DNA from: Mytilus edulis
Taxonomy: Eukaryota > Mollusca > Bivalvia > Mytilida > Mytilidae
Assembly: GCF_963676685.1 (NCBI RefSeq)
Contig: NC_092354.1
Span: forward strand, 17,242,746-17,306,745
Length of the DNA stretch: 64,000 nt
Direction: 5' to 3'
Both the position numbers and the translations under genes were made by a program. Of this stretch, positions 42,138 through 53,394 are shown in pieces. Each line of letters begins with the position of its first letter. Position 1 is the first letter of the stretch. Under the pieces are notes generated by a model. That model was not told the origin of the DNA. It made no database searches and saw only the letters and a program-made list of their open reading frames with translations.

Positions 42138-44580
42138 TCGCATATATATAGTAAAGAGTAAACTTGATCTCTTTTTTACTAATAACAGCTCTCTAGTAAA
42201 TAAAACTGAAGTCATTCCCGGAATTTCCGATCATGAAATTGTTTATATTGAATCCAACTTAAAACCTAGAAGAGCAAAAAAACCACCTAGAAAAGTTTTC
42301 CTATACAAAAAAGCAAATACTGAACAAATTAAAGAAAAGCTAAATGACATACATCTTAACAATATTACAAACCTAGAAAATCTTACAATGGACGAACTTT
42401 GGGATAATTTCAAAACAAAGGTATTAAAAACCATGGAAGAGTCAATCCCTACTAAAATGATTAATAACACCAAACAAAAACTACCATGGATTAATAAAGA
42501 AATAAAGTCACTGAAAAAGGAACAAATTGTTCAAAAAAATGAAAACAGACTCGCATAGTAAAATAAATAAACAGTACAGGGAAACAAAAAAACTGCTTCA
42601 GAAAGAGACAAGAAAAGCTTACTGGACATATCTGGAAAACATCGTTTGTTACGACGAAAGCTTACAAACCTCGCAAACACAGAAAAAAATTTGGAATCAT
42701 ATCAGGTCCACCAAAAAAGACAGTTCAGGAGTTGCACCATTAAGATCTGAAGGAATGCTGATAGACGACACAAAACATAAAGCTGAAATACTCAATAAAC
42801 AATACCACTCTGTTTTTACACCTGAAAATGATAAAGAACATATACCAACTCTATCCGACAACTATCCGGCAGAAATACATGTAACACCAAATGGCATAGA
42901 AAAACTTTTGAAAAATCTTGATCCATCTAAAGCTACAGGTCCAGACGAAATACCAGCACGAATTCTTAAACAATTTGCACCAGAATTTGCACCACATCTC
43001 GCTTTCATTTTTAACACATCTTTCTTGAAAGGAGATGTACCAACAGACTGGAGACAGGCAAATGTGATCCCTATTTTAAAAAAAGGCAAAAAATACCTAG
43101 CCAGTAATTACAGACCTGTCTCTCTAACATGCATTTGCTGCAAACTGCTCGAACACATTGTTGTAAGTAACATACTAAAACATCTGGACACACATAACAT
43201 CCTTGTGGATAATCAGCATGGCTTCAGATCAAAACGCAGCTGTGAAACACAGCTACTTACTTTAAGTCATGAACTACTTAGTAACCTCCATAATGGTGTA
43301 CAAATTGATCTTATTATTTTAGACTTTTCCAAGGCATTTGACAAGGTACCTCACAAAAAGTTATTAAGGAAGATGGATAATTATGGCATAAGGGGAAATA
43401 CCTGGAATTGGGTAACAGCCTTCCTTGGTAACAGAACGCAACAGGTTGCCCTTGACGGAGAGGTATCTAGTCAAATGCCTGTGGTAAGTGGGGTGCCCCA
43501 AGGCTCAGTTTTGGGTCCACTACTTTTTCTCATCTTCATTAATGACCTACCTGCAGCAGTAACATCAAAAACAATCTTGTTTGCAGATGATTGTATCTTA
43601 TACAGAAACATAACAAATCAACAAGATTTTACCATACTACAAAATGATCTAAACTGCCTAGCCAATTTGGAACAAACTTGGGGTATGCAATTCCATCCAG
43701 AAAAATGCAACTCTCTCACTGTGACAAGATCACAGTCACCATTCAAACATGACTATGTATTAAAAGGCCACATCTTAGAATCCATCAGCACTGCAAAATA
43801 TCTCGGTATCACCCTTTCTCACAACATGTCTTGGGATACACATATAAATAATATTACTTCAAAAGCAAATAAGATCTTAGGCTTTCTAAAAAGAAACTTA
43901 AAAATAAATCAGGAAGAAACTAAAAGTTTGGCATACAAATCCATGGTACGTTCAAATTTAGAATACTGCTCTTCAGTTTGGTCACCTCACACCCAAAAAC
44001 AAAAAAACCAACATTGAAAAAGTACAAAGAAGGGCAGCACGCTATGTCACCAACAGCTACCACAACACCAGTAGTGTCACTTCCATGATTGACCATCTTC
44101 AATGGAAGTCACTTGAAACTCACAGAAACATCAATCGAGTCACTATGCTTTACAAAATGTCACACCATCTCATTGCAGTAGACCCAAACCTTTACCTCTT
44201 ACCACAGCCAGTCAAAAACACCAGATTCACTAATTCATTACAATACCAAACATTTAGCACAAGAACAGACTACTTCAAGTACAGCTTTTTTCCATTCACA
44301 GTTGTTCTGTGGAACTCACTCCCACAAAACGTCATCAGTGTTAACTCCCTGGATCAGTTTAAAATACTGATCCAGAGTCAGTATATTTAGATATCTAACC
44401 TGTTTGTAAATAATGTAAATGTGTTAATTTTTGTTTTGTTTTTGCACCATTTTTTTTTTTTTTTTTTGAATTATTGCACAAATTTAGTTATTATATTTTA
44501 TTAAGTGTCTGTTTGCGATGCGCCGACGTATAGTCATCAATGTAATGATGGATCGTCGTATGATGTAGATGTAGATGTTG
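42138..44580 (+). pseudogene. CR1/Jockey-like LINE, 5'-truncated, two frameshifts
   Basis: From 42138 the frame encodes the end of an apurinic-type endonuclease (RIYIVKSKLDLFFTNN, with the SDHE signature) and the linker, stopping at 42559. After a frameshift in an A-rich tract near 42510-42530, the next frame (to 44017) carries reverse transcriptase blocks: NYRPVSLTCICCKLLE, HGFRSKRSCETQLL, LDFSKAFDKVPHKKLL, SGVPQGSVLGPLLFLIFIND and the catalytic FADDCILY. A second shift in the A-rich tract near 44000 moves the C terminus (RRAARYVTNSYHNTSSV onward) into the frame ending at 44390. The 3' UTR has T18 near 44450 and ends with repeated GATGTA near 44570, a typical LINE tail. The motif set fits the CR1/Jockey group. 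Full-length elements also carry ORF1 and the rest of the endonuclease, absent here. Confidence 0.85.
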
Positions 44581-45978
44581 GGAAATTTACCTGAGCAAAA
44601 TAATGTCAACACTTGCTTGTCCCCCTTTTTCTTATATGAATCTTTAAGCATAATAATTGTAACAATCTTTACCTAAACTTTAAAATGAAACTAAATATGC
44701 TTTCCACATTAAATGCTCTTAGAAATAGTATAATTGGAGGAAATTATATATGATGGCCCTTCCATGTGTTCTGATCTGTTTTCTGGAATACAATGTTGAC
44801 GTTATAATTTTCTCTAATTGTGCAATATGATACAAATTCAGAGTTTCTAATCACAATTCATAAATATAACAAACCGTGATAGCCACATGCAAACATCTAC
44901 ATACCATAAATATACGTGATAAACTATGGAAAGCCAACGGGGTCAAAATTCTTAATTCGTAACTTGTCAATTCGTTACTTGTAACTGTGTAATTTCTAAA
45001 TTGTTAATTCGTAAATTGTTAATTTGTAACTGGTTACTGTGAAATTCATAATGCTTAATTCGTAAATTGTCAATTTGTAACTTGCACCTTTGTAGTTTCA
45101 ACATTCTTAATCGGTAAATTGTCAGTATGTTACTTGTAACTGTGCAATTTCATTCGTAAATTGTCGATTTGTAACTTGTACCTTTGTATTAAAATTCCAC
45201 ATTCTTCATTTGTTAATTGTCAATTTGTAACTTGTAGATTTCAAAATTCTTTATTAGTAAATTGTCTTTTTGTATATTGATGTTTTGTAACTTGTAACAT
45301 GTGACTTGTCGATTCGTGAATTGTCGATGTGTGAAATGTCGAAGTGTTAAATGTCATCGTTGTATTATGCTAACGATCATTATGACGACAGATGGCGCTC
45401 GGGTTCTTCTTCTGTGTATAAGCCTCCTGTAAGTAGGAGCACCGCCATATGGAATATATACCAAAGGAGTTTAAATCAATTATGTACAGCGCATACATAT
45501 AAAAGATAACAAATAGATAAATACATTCATTTTGTTTGTTTTATATGGCATGTATAAAAGGGACTCGGTTTTATATTGAGGTAACCTCGTATAAACATGT
45601 TAGTTTACTGTACTGGTCACCAAACCTGCAATGAGGTGTGTCACTTCCTTAATAAGGTATATAGATGTGTCGCTGGAACGGGCTTCCTTATCAACTTCGC
45701 AAATATATTACTGTCACTTGGCAAGAAATTTCTACTTTATATTTAACCGGGTCAAAACGAGACTAAAAACATGAAATATAAGACGGTGCTGGAAAAATAC
45801 TAATATTGTCCTGGGCCCGCAAATTTTTTGACAACCATCATTCATTAATATTATAATCTCAATATTAAAATTTCAGAAAAGAATGTAATTATCTAATGAT
45901 ATGTTTTAATACAAGAAACAAATGGACGAACATTCTTTATTTAGTTGGCTCCTGAGTAATGAAAATAAATCAGGAATC

Positions 45979-46241
45979 TGATGTACGTACAGTAGTTTGT
46001 TTATGTAATTTATACGTGTTTCTCGTTTCTTGTTTTTTTTTATATAGATTAGACTGTTGGTTTTCTCGTTTGAATGGTTTTATACTAGTAATTTTGGGGC
46101 CCTTTATAGCTTGTTGCTCGGTGTGAGCCAAGGCTCCGCGTTGAAGGCCGTATCTTGACCTATAATGGGTTACTTTTATAAATTGTTATTTGGATGGAGA
46201 GTTGTCTCATTGGCGCTCATACCACATCTTCCTATACCTAT
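45979..46241 (+). repeat. Dispersed repeat R1, full-length copy
   Basis: Starts CTGATGTACGTACAGTAG, contains TATATAGATTAGACTGTTGG, AATTTTGGGGCCCTTTATAG, GAGCCAAGGCTCCGCGTTGA, and ends CATCTTCCTATACCTATA. Best copy for a consensus in this window. Lies inside the 44925-47406 element. Confidence 0.85.
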
Positions 46242-46554
46242 AAAAAAATGTTTAATGATATCATATAAGTACTTTGCAAAACGAACTGAATGAAAAATTA
46301 TTTTAAATGAGTCACTTAGTTGATGTATACTTTATCAAAACTGTGTTGAATATGCACTTTTTTTGTAATAAAATCTAAAGGAACCAGAAAACTAATCGAG
46401 GCCCTAAAATTTGAGATATTGTCAACCGGAATGCTAGAAAACCGCATATATTTTAATGGTCACGTCAATAATGGGATATCATATGGTCAATAGAATAAAA
46501 TGGTCCGATAATAGCATTTTATGATTAATAGAAATCGTTTGTAACTAGTACCTG

Positions 46555-46735
46555 AGGTTTTCAGTAATAATGTAGTATTTTAAAGCCGACTATATGGTTT
46601 AGGTTTTGTCATTGATGAAGGCCGTATAGGTTGCCTATAGTTGCTTACATCGACTTTATTTGTACTTCGCGTTGGTGGATAGTTGTCTCATTGGCAATCA
46701 TACGGTTTATTACCACATCTCCTTATTGTATATAC
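46555..46735 (+). repeat. Dispersed repeat R2 copy
   Basis: TATGGTTTAGGTTTTGTCAT, TGATGAAGGCCGTATAGG, GGATAGTTGTCTCATTGGCA and ATCATACGGTTTATTACCAC. Related to R1 at its 3' half. Confidence 0.6.
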
Positions 46736-47412
46736 CTTTATAATCCAGTCGTAATATTCCACTGACCAACGACTATTTCATTAACCCCGTAATTAGGAGA
46801 GCCTCAACTACTCGGGATGTTTTTTATATAGTTTCCGTTCTCGAACGAAAGTCCACGTCAGTAAACAAAATAAAACTGGGATCCTGTAAACATGCAATTT
46901 TTGTTTTGCTTTTTTTAGACACATTTGCTGTAATTAATGGATTAAAATTACTTATGTATATATTCCACATGGAGGTATTCCGACTTACAGGAGGATTATT
47001 TTAGCATAATACAACGATGACATTTAACACTTCGACATTTCACACATCGACAATTCACGAATCGACAAGTCACATGTTACAAGTTACAAAACATCAATAT
47101 ACAAAAAGACAATTTACCAATAAAGAATTTTGAAATCTACAAGTTACAAATTGACAATTGACAAATGGAGAATGTGGAATTTTAATACAAAGGTACAAGT
47201 TACAAATCGACAATTTACGAATGAAGCATTATGAAATGCACAGTTACAAGTTACAAATTGACAATTTACGAATTAAGCAATATGAATTTCACAGTAACAA
47301 GTTACAAATTAACAATTTACGAATTGACAATTTAGAAATTACACAGTTACAAGTTACGAATTGACAAGTAACGAATTCAGAAATTTGACCCCGTTGGCTT
47401 TCCATAATAAAC

Positions 47413-47859
47413 GGGAAGTTTCTCTTTCGACTTTTTCCGGGTTACACTAAAGACCTGAAAGTGGACCTGAAAAGACCTGAAAATATACGACTAAAATTAT
47501 TCAAATTGCAATAACTTTTTTTTTATTGGATGGAATTTCTTCAAGTTGGAATTTTATTAATTGCAAATATCCATATTTCATTAAAATCTAAACATTTTAA
47601 ATTTAAAACAAATTTTTGATGCCAAAAGTTGGACCTGAAGGGAGAAATGAAAAGACCTGAAAGGACCTGAAAATCTATGGTCGGACTAATCCTAACTGCA
47701 ATAACTTTTTTAATATGCAATTATTATCTTTCAAATTTAGATTTTTTGAAACTAAAAGTTCAGTTTAATGATAAACAGGAAATTTTGTATTTATATCAGC
47801 CATGAACTGTTTTAATATCTTTTATCTTGATCATTTTATTGCACAATAGTTCGAGATAT
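47413..47859. repeat. Diverged direct repeat, GACCTGAAAA blocks
   Basis: About 220 bases apart: AAGACCTGAAAATATACGAC with TGCAATAACTTTTTT, and AGGACCTGAAAATCTATGGT with TGCAATAACTTTTTT. Two degenerate units; nothing coding. Confidence 0.55.
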
Positions 47860-47991
47860 CTACATTTCACCCCTTTGGAAGAATATTTTAATAATTTTAC
47901 CTAAAAAACCTCCAAATTTTTTTCGCATAGCTCCGCTCGGCGAAAATAAAACTTTGCGCCCCCCTAACTGAAAATCCTGGATCCGCCCCTG
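47860..47991 (-). mobile_element. Single end of a hAT-like element, inserted in the Gypsy remnant
   Basis: On the minus strand CAGGGGCGGATCCAGGATTT begins exactly where Gypsy similarity ends. CAGGGGCG is a hAT-type terminus. The other end was not found. The sequence is read as the last 40 or so codons of the Gypsy frame until the stop at 47860. Confidence 0.55.
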
Positions 47992-50020
47992 CTTTGTTAG
48001 CTCTGTCACCTTGCACGAAAATTTATTTAGTTGATTCACCATTCCTAAAAAACGTCTTACCCCTGATATATCAGTTGGCTTTGTCATTTCGACAATAGCA
48101 TACACTTTGTCTGGGTCTACCCTACAACCCGACGCGTCAACGATTTGACCCAGGAATTTAACTGACGGTTTTGAAAATTCACACTTCTCGTTCAGTGTGA
48201 GATCGGCTTTTCCGATCGCTTCTAAAATTTTCTCCAGGCGCTCGTCGTGTTCCTCCTGTGATGCACCGAACACAAGAACATCGTCCATATGACACAATAC
48301 GCCTGGATAACCTTCCACTGTCTCTGACATACGTTTTTGAAAGAACTCACTGGCAGACTGAGAGTTTATTCCGAAAGGTAATCGATTGCAGCAATACCTA
48401 CCGAAAGGAGTAATAAACGTTGTTAGCGGACGTGACTCTTCGGCTAAGTTCGTTTGCCAAAACGAAGAATTTGCATCTAATTTTGTAAACATTCTTGCAT
48501 TTGCAAGCTTTGCAAGCGATTCTTCTACAGCTGGAAGCGGATAATTTTCACGCTTTACCGATTCGTTCAATTTTGTAAAATCGATACATATGCGCACGTC
48601 ACCGTTTGATTTCGGCACAACAACCATGCCAGCGCACCACTCGGTCGGTTCATCGACTTTTGAGATGACCCCTAATTTTTCCATTCTTGTCAACTCAGTC
48701 TTAACCCTATCCATTAAAGGTAACGGTACCCTGCGCGGTGTTGACAATGCAAACGGTTTCGCGTCTGGACCTAGCGCGATTGTATATGTCCATTTCGTCT
48801 TCCCTAGATCGTTAAATATTTTAGGATATTTACCACGATAGTAGTTATTCGTTTCGCTACACGCGTTGCCGTTGACAGACGAAACGTTAACCTTATCAAT
48901 AATACCTAAAGCCTGAATAGCTGGCCTACCTAATAATGGTTTGCTTAATCCCTTAACAACATATATATCCTGAACACTAAATTTGTCCTTTGTTTCAAGC
49001 ATGCATTGAAATTTTCCAACAACATCTAAGTTTGTGTTTCCTGGTCCACTGAGTCTTTTGTTCGCTTTCATTAGTTCAATATTACTTATTCCTTTTAAAT
49101 CACTGTCAGAAATTACTGTAACATCCGCACCAGTGTCGATTTTGAAATCTATCTCCTTTTTGCGAATGAAAAGTTTTGTAGTCCAAGGACGATCACCGAC
49201 TGTGTTGTTTATTGTTCCAAGAAATCCTTCAGAGTCCGAATTAACATTCACTGATTCGACTGTTTTCCCGCTTCTGCAAGATTTTGCGAAGTGTCCGATA
49301 TTTGAACACTTGTAACATTTTGCTCCTTTAGCTGGGCATTTTTCTCTGGGGTGAAATTGTCGATTTCCACATCTTTGGCATCCGGCCTTTTGTTGTGAAT
49401 GAAAAGGATGTCTCTTTTTTTTCACAAATTTAGTTTTGTTGAATTTCGATTTAACTGCATCAACATTAGAGTTCGGATTGTCACATCTCATTATAGCCTG
49501 CTGTTTCTTCACACTCTCCGATTGGCGGGCCATGTCGGTTGCTTTCTGAAGAGTAAGCTCCGGATCAAGCTGCATTTTCAATGATAAGTTGGAATCCTTG
49601 ATACCGACAACTATTCTGTCTCTTATCATTTCTTGTCTTAGATCGTTGTATCCACAATGTTCAGTTAATGTGTATAAAGATGTAACAAAACTTTCTACGC
49701 CGTCATCGTCGTCTTGTTTTCTCTTATTGAACTTTGCACGTTCAAAAATAACATTCCTTTTAACTATGAAGTACTTGTCAAATTGCTCTCTCACTTTCGC
49801 ATATTTCTTTTTGTTTTCCTCAGAAATATCGAATGATGCGAAAATATCATCTGCTTCCGGACCCATCGTATAGATTAACGAGTTAACCTGTGTAGCTCCT
49901 GCTCTTTCCTCTAGCCCCGAAGCTGATCTGAATCGATCGAATCTTTGGATCCATTTGGTCCACGTTTCTGGCTTGCAAAAGTCAAATTTTTCTGGAGCTG
50001 CGACTTGAAATGTTGCCTTA
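47992..50020 (-). pseudogene. Ty3/Gypsy-type retrotransposon, gag-pol remnant
   Basis: An old LTR-retrotransposon copy in one open frame. In order along about 680 codons: a gag-like region (from ATFQVAAPEKFDF), two cysteine knuckles (residues about 249-284 of the frame; the second, CYKCSNIGHFAKSC, is the classic C-x2-C-x4-H-x4-C), an aspartic protease with DTGADVTVIS (about 327) and a downstream GRPA motif, and the reverse transcriptase with MVVVPKSNGDVRICIDF and HMDDVLVFG (about 612). It stops shortly after the RT thumb (VRRFLGMVNQLNKF), so RNase H and integrase are missing. No LTRs were found. The frame opens upstream (to 50121) only through a flanking repeat, so no genuine gag start is present. 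Internal openness suggests moderate age. It cannot be autonomous. Similarity is to the K02A2.6-like Gypsy group common in animals. Confidence 0.85.
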
Positions 50021-50029
50021 ACACATGAC

Positions 50030-50125
50030 AGAGGCAAAATCCCTTTGATCTTACTGTGGTATAATCTGGATAATGCACGGGTCAGGTGTGCATTAACTAC
50101 TTCAATTATTGCACAGATCACGTCC
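50030..50125. repeat. Small hairpin repeat at the 5' edge of the Gypsy remnant
   Basis: AACACATGACAGAGGCAAAA, TTATAATCTGGATAATGCAC and GGTGTGCATTAACTACTTC, the same order as 16445-16545. Confidence 0.6.
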
Positions 50126-50562
50126 TTGACAGATGTTTATTGTACAGTACTTTACGTTTATTGATTCCATTGCTACTACAGATATTTGTTTTTCTCCATT
50201 TTGTAAGAAATATCAAGTGGATACATGTATCTATACTCGGACATAAAAATTAATCACTTGATAAAACATCAGAATAGAAAACATACAAAACAAATGTAGT
50301 AGCATTACAATCAACAAAATACAAATCTAAATAAGATAAAGAACACAGTTTGATTTAATACTAAAATTATTTTTCCATCAATAAAAAAAAATGAAAATAA
50401 ATTATCATCGACATCTTCCTATTGTAGTCTTGATATGTAAGTTATCAGTGTCACAACCTGACACAGTGAAAATTACCCGCTTTTCATACATTTCTATGTA
50501 CGGCTTAAAAACAACTTAAATTAACAATTCAGTGTTAAACATTGAAAAAAAATCTGTGAGGT
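50126..50562. other. 3' side of the Crypton-type gene
   Basis: AT-rich. On the minus strand, a possible AATAAA lies at 50157-50162, about 400 bases beyond the stop codon; no other feature. Confidence 0.4.
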
Positions 50563-52513
50563 TCACATCTTCGTTACAAAATTGAACAAGTTTTGAAAAG
50601 AGCTGTTACTTGGCAGTCCTCGATATTTTCCTTCTGGTTTTGAAACATTAAATGCATTTTCTGTATTTTCAATATCAACTTGTTCAGGAAGGATTGCACG
50701 AGTATCGGTTAATGGTTTGGGATCCTCAAGTTTTATCTGCTTATTAGATGGATTCAAAATGTTAGAGACATCTTTTAGCATAGAATCCGCAGGTCTTTTG
50801 TAGGTACGAACAGCCTTTACACTCCTGTGACCTGTTCTATCCATTATCATCTGCTCACGGACTCCTGCTTGGTACAATCTAGTTGCAAGTGTTCTTTTCC
50901 CAGAGTGGTTACTAAAATTCCCCTTTAATTCTCCCTTTTGGCATATTGTCTTCATGAGTGACCCTAATCTATTAGCGCCCAGTATGTGGTCAAACTTAAC
51001 AGAACCATCTGATAAAACAGGTCTTCGATAAAAAGGACTGCTAACAGATTTATCAATTTCGTATATTGCATTCATATAAATCTGATACGATTGAAGGGTC
51101 TGACAATCCTTCTCTAAATATTGTCTGACAGATTTTGGTGCAATATAGCGATGGCGTAGCCCTCTATTATACGTTTTATTATCCTTACCCCGGAATTCAA
51201 TATAGTTTCCGTTATCATCTTCTCCTAACTGTATTTGTGAAATTTGCAGATTACGGTGCTCGTCACGACCACGTAGACCAAAATATTTACAGTTGTAGAA
51301 AAAAACAGTATGCAATAAACTTTCGGATGAATGATTACCAAACACAGACTTGTCCCACAAAATTTCTTCCTGTTCAACTGAAATTGGATCTGCTTGTTTA
51401 ACATTTATACCATACCCATCTGATGTTAATTTTTTCATCTGTGCGTCAAGTATTTGTCTAAACCTCAGAAATCTGTCATCAGACTCGTTCAAAAAGTTAA
51501 GATTAGAAACACCTTTTGACCGCATTCCTCTTAGAAGTCCAGTTACAAGAAGATAAAGTGTTTTCGCTGGATATTTCTCTCCATTCTTTTTTCGAACTTC
51601 TACTACAAATATTCCTAAAAAGCTGTTAATATCTTGAACAGACAAATCCTTCAGGTTTGGTATAATTAAACCACTACCAATTTTAGAATTCTTCTAGTCT
51701 TCATAGACATTAACTGCCCATTTTGTGGCTTTCTTTGTGTTTTTGTTCTCAGCGTCTTCAATAAGTGTATCAATTTCATTGTCTGTCATTTCTGCAAACC
51801 TTGATTCGACTCCTAGTTCCTGATCTTTAGGTTCTTCATCCTAAAATGAGATAATATCACATAATTTAACACATGGCAGAGGCAAAATCCGGCAGTGGCA
51901 AATATTTCATGAATGTTCCGGATGAGAACAATTAAACAATAAAACTAGTCGGTAGTTTCAGCAAATGATTATATCAAGGGTCTAAGTAGCGGATCCATAA
52001 CTTTTTATTAAAGGGGGAGGGCTGACTGACCTAAAAGGAGGGGGCGCGCGTCATGCTTCAGTGATTCCCTATATAATTAACCATTTTTTTCCACAAAAGA
52101 GAGACCCGGGACTCCATCCCTTGGATCTGTCTATAGGTCCACACCTCAAATCATGAAATAATGGGAACTTTTTATTAAAGGGGGAGGGCTGACACCTCAA
52201 ATCAGATAAATCATGCAATAATGGGTCTGTGCGAGGCAGATAATTCTATAAAAAGACGTACCTTGACATTTTGGATCTTTCCGTTTTCCGAAGGAACTTG
52301 CAACCATAGATCTAAGTCTAGTCCTAGGTCAAATGAAACAGCTGAGGTGTTGATAAAATCTCCAGATGCATTCTCATCCATCACATTACTAGGAAACTCT
52401 CCGAAAAAGTCCTCTATATTTACATTTCTCAGTTCCATTTCATCCTCCAATGTTTCTAATACTTGTGATAAGATCATATCATCCTCCGATAATTCATGAT
52501 GAAATCCATCCAT
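50563..52513 (-). pseudogene. Crypton-type tyrosine recombinase gene, two exons, one in-frame stop
   Basis: Exon 1 is 52513-52262 (84 codons, MDGFHHELSEDDMILSQVLE..., acidic). Donor AAG|GTACGT. The intron runs to an acceptor ATTTTAG, and exon 2 is 51840-50563. The join is phase 0. Exon 2 encodes a DUF3504/Crypton-type core: a helical N-terminal part (YPAKTLYLLVTGLLRGMRSK), the first catalytic Arg in FGLRGRDEH, a His-x-x-Lys/Arg block in NHSGKRTLATRLYQAG, and DRTGHRSVKAVRTYKR with the presumed nucleophilic Tyr. Such enzymes cut and rejoin DNA; many animal copies are domesticated. One TAG interrupts exon 2 at its codon 49 (51694-51696), just before KNSKIGSGLIIP; the rest is open. It may be a recent pseudogene, a polymorphism, a sequencing error, or use a start downstream. 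No terminal repeats define an element. Confidence 0.7.
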
Positions 52514-52557
52514 TGCAACGTCTTGTTGGGCGGATGTGATTTATGCGGGAAAATTGT

Positions 52558-52565
52558 TGACGTCA
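52558..52565. promoter_or_regulatory. CRE-like palindrome TGACGTCA
   Basis: A perfect cAMP-response-element core 45 bases upstream of the ATG of the Crypton-type gene. Next to it, at 52582-52589, TTGGCCAA includes CCAAT on both strands. Together they make a plausible TATA-less promoter. The copy of the palindrome at 17869 has TGCGTCAT instead. Confidence 0.5.
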
Positions 52566-52576
52566 TGTGTTAAAAC

Positions 52577-52707
52577 AGTTATTGGCCAATCAAATCGGTA
52601 TATGTTTTAATTTGCACAGCACGAGATGACCCAATAGTTCGGGTTAAACAGGGTCACTCGAGCTGTGCAAATTAAATCCCATATACCGACTTGCTTGGTC
52701 AATAACT
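52577..52707. repeat. Long inverted repeat, second copy
   Basis: The left arm AGTTATTGGCCAATCAAATC and right arm GACTTGCTTGGTCAATAACT are the same as at 17869-18017, with TTTAATTTGCACAGC and GCTGTGCAAATTAAAT inside and a less regular centre. Forms the immediate upstream flank of the Crypton-type gene. Confidence 0.8.
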
Positions 52708-53040
52708 ATAACATAATTTCAGTCAATGTATTGCACTACTACAGGATTAATCCAAGAATTGTCCGGTTAACTAAAATGTTTTTTTTACCGCTGCCACCAT
52801 GTTATATTGGCGAGGCAAATATATACTATTTTAATATATACATATGTTTTATTCTAATCTAAACTATATACAGTACATGTCTTGTCAAGTATAAAGCACG
52901 CAAGTGATGCTGATCTAGAAACAGTTCTCATATATAAAAGTAGTAACATTGAGGATCTGATAAGAACTCTGGATAGCAAACAGATGCTGTGAACCTGGCG
53001 TTTCTCAGACTATAGTATTACATATAGGTCATTGACTTAA
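52708..53040. other. Non-coding stretch
   Basis: No feature recognised between the palindrome and the microsatellite. Confidence 0.45.
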
Positions 53041-53320
53041 TATTACACTATCTATCTATCCTATCGATCCTATTCATCCTATCTATCTATCCTAGCTATC
53101 CTATCTATCTATCCTATCTATCTATTTTTCTATATATCCTATCTATCATATCTATCCTGTCTATCCTATATATCCTACCTATCAATATTTCTATATATCC
53201 TATCTATCCTATCTATCCTATCTATCTAATTCTATCTATCATATCTATCATATCTATCTATCCTATCTATCCTATCTATCCTATCTTTCCTATCTTATTC
53301 TTTCTATATATCTATCTATC
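53041..53320 (+). repeat. CTAT/CCTATCTAT microsatellite
   Basis: About 280 bases of TATC, TATCC and TATCTATC units with scattered substitutions, directly downstream of the minus-strand zinc-finger gene. Confidence 0.9.
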
Positions 53321-53394
53321 TCAATCCTTAATTACAATCATTGCGTTTATAAAGTTTCTTTCGGCCATCCTACTAAGCTTACTCCACATACATT

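Larger units (their letters stand above)
44925..47406. mobile_element. Element with about 0.5-kb terminal inverted repeats and a 6-bp target duplication
   Basis: Ends are TATGGAAAGCCAACGGGGTC and GACCCCGTTGGCTTTCCATA, directly flanked by ATAAAC on both sides (44919-44924, 47407-47412). The terminal repeats (about 44925-45455 and 46960-47406) consist of about six degenerate subunits of about 50 bp, such as TTCGTAAATTGTCAATTTGT, and read as complements from end to end. The left one carries about 45 extra bases near 45378. The interior (45.46-46.96 kb) contains R1 and R2 copies and no transposase. A 6-bp duplication with long repeats recalls Maverick/Polinton elements, but none of their genes is present and the ends differ. 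A solo terminal repeat is at 61231-61621. Confidence 0.85.

Noticed and set aside
47158-47364. Frame with repeated LQIDNLRIK
   Set aside because: Translation of the subrepeats in the terminal repeat of the 44925-47406 element; the solo repeat at 61337-61534 gives the same.
44925-47406. Maverick/Polinton identity
   Set aside because: Only the 6-bp duplication and long ends fit; no polymerase, integrase or capsid gene is present and the ends are not of that type.
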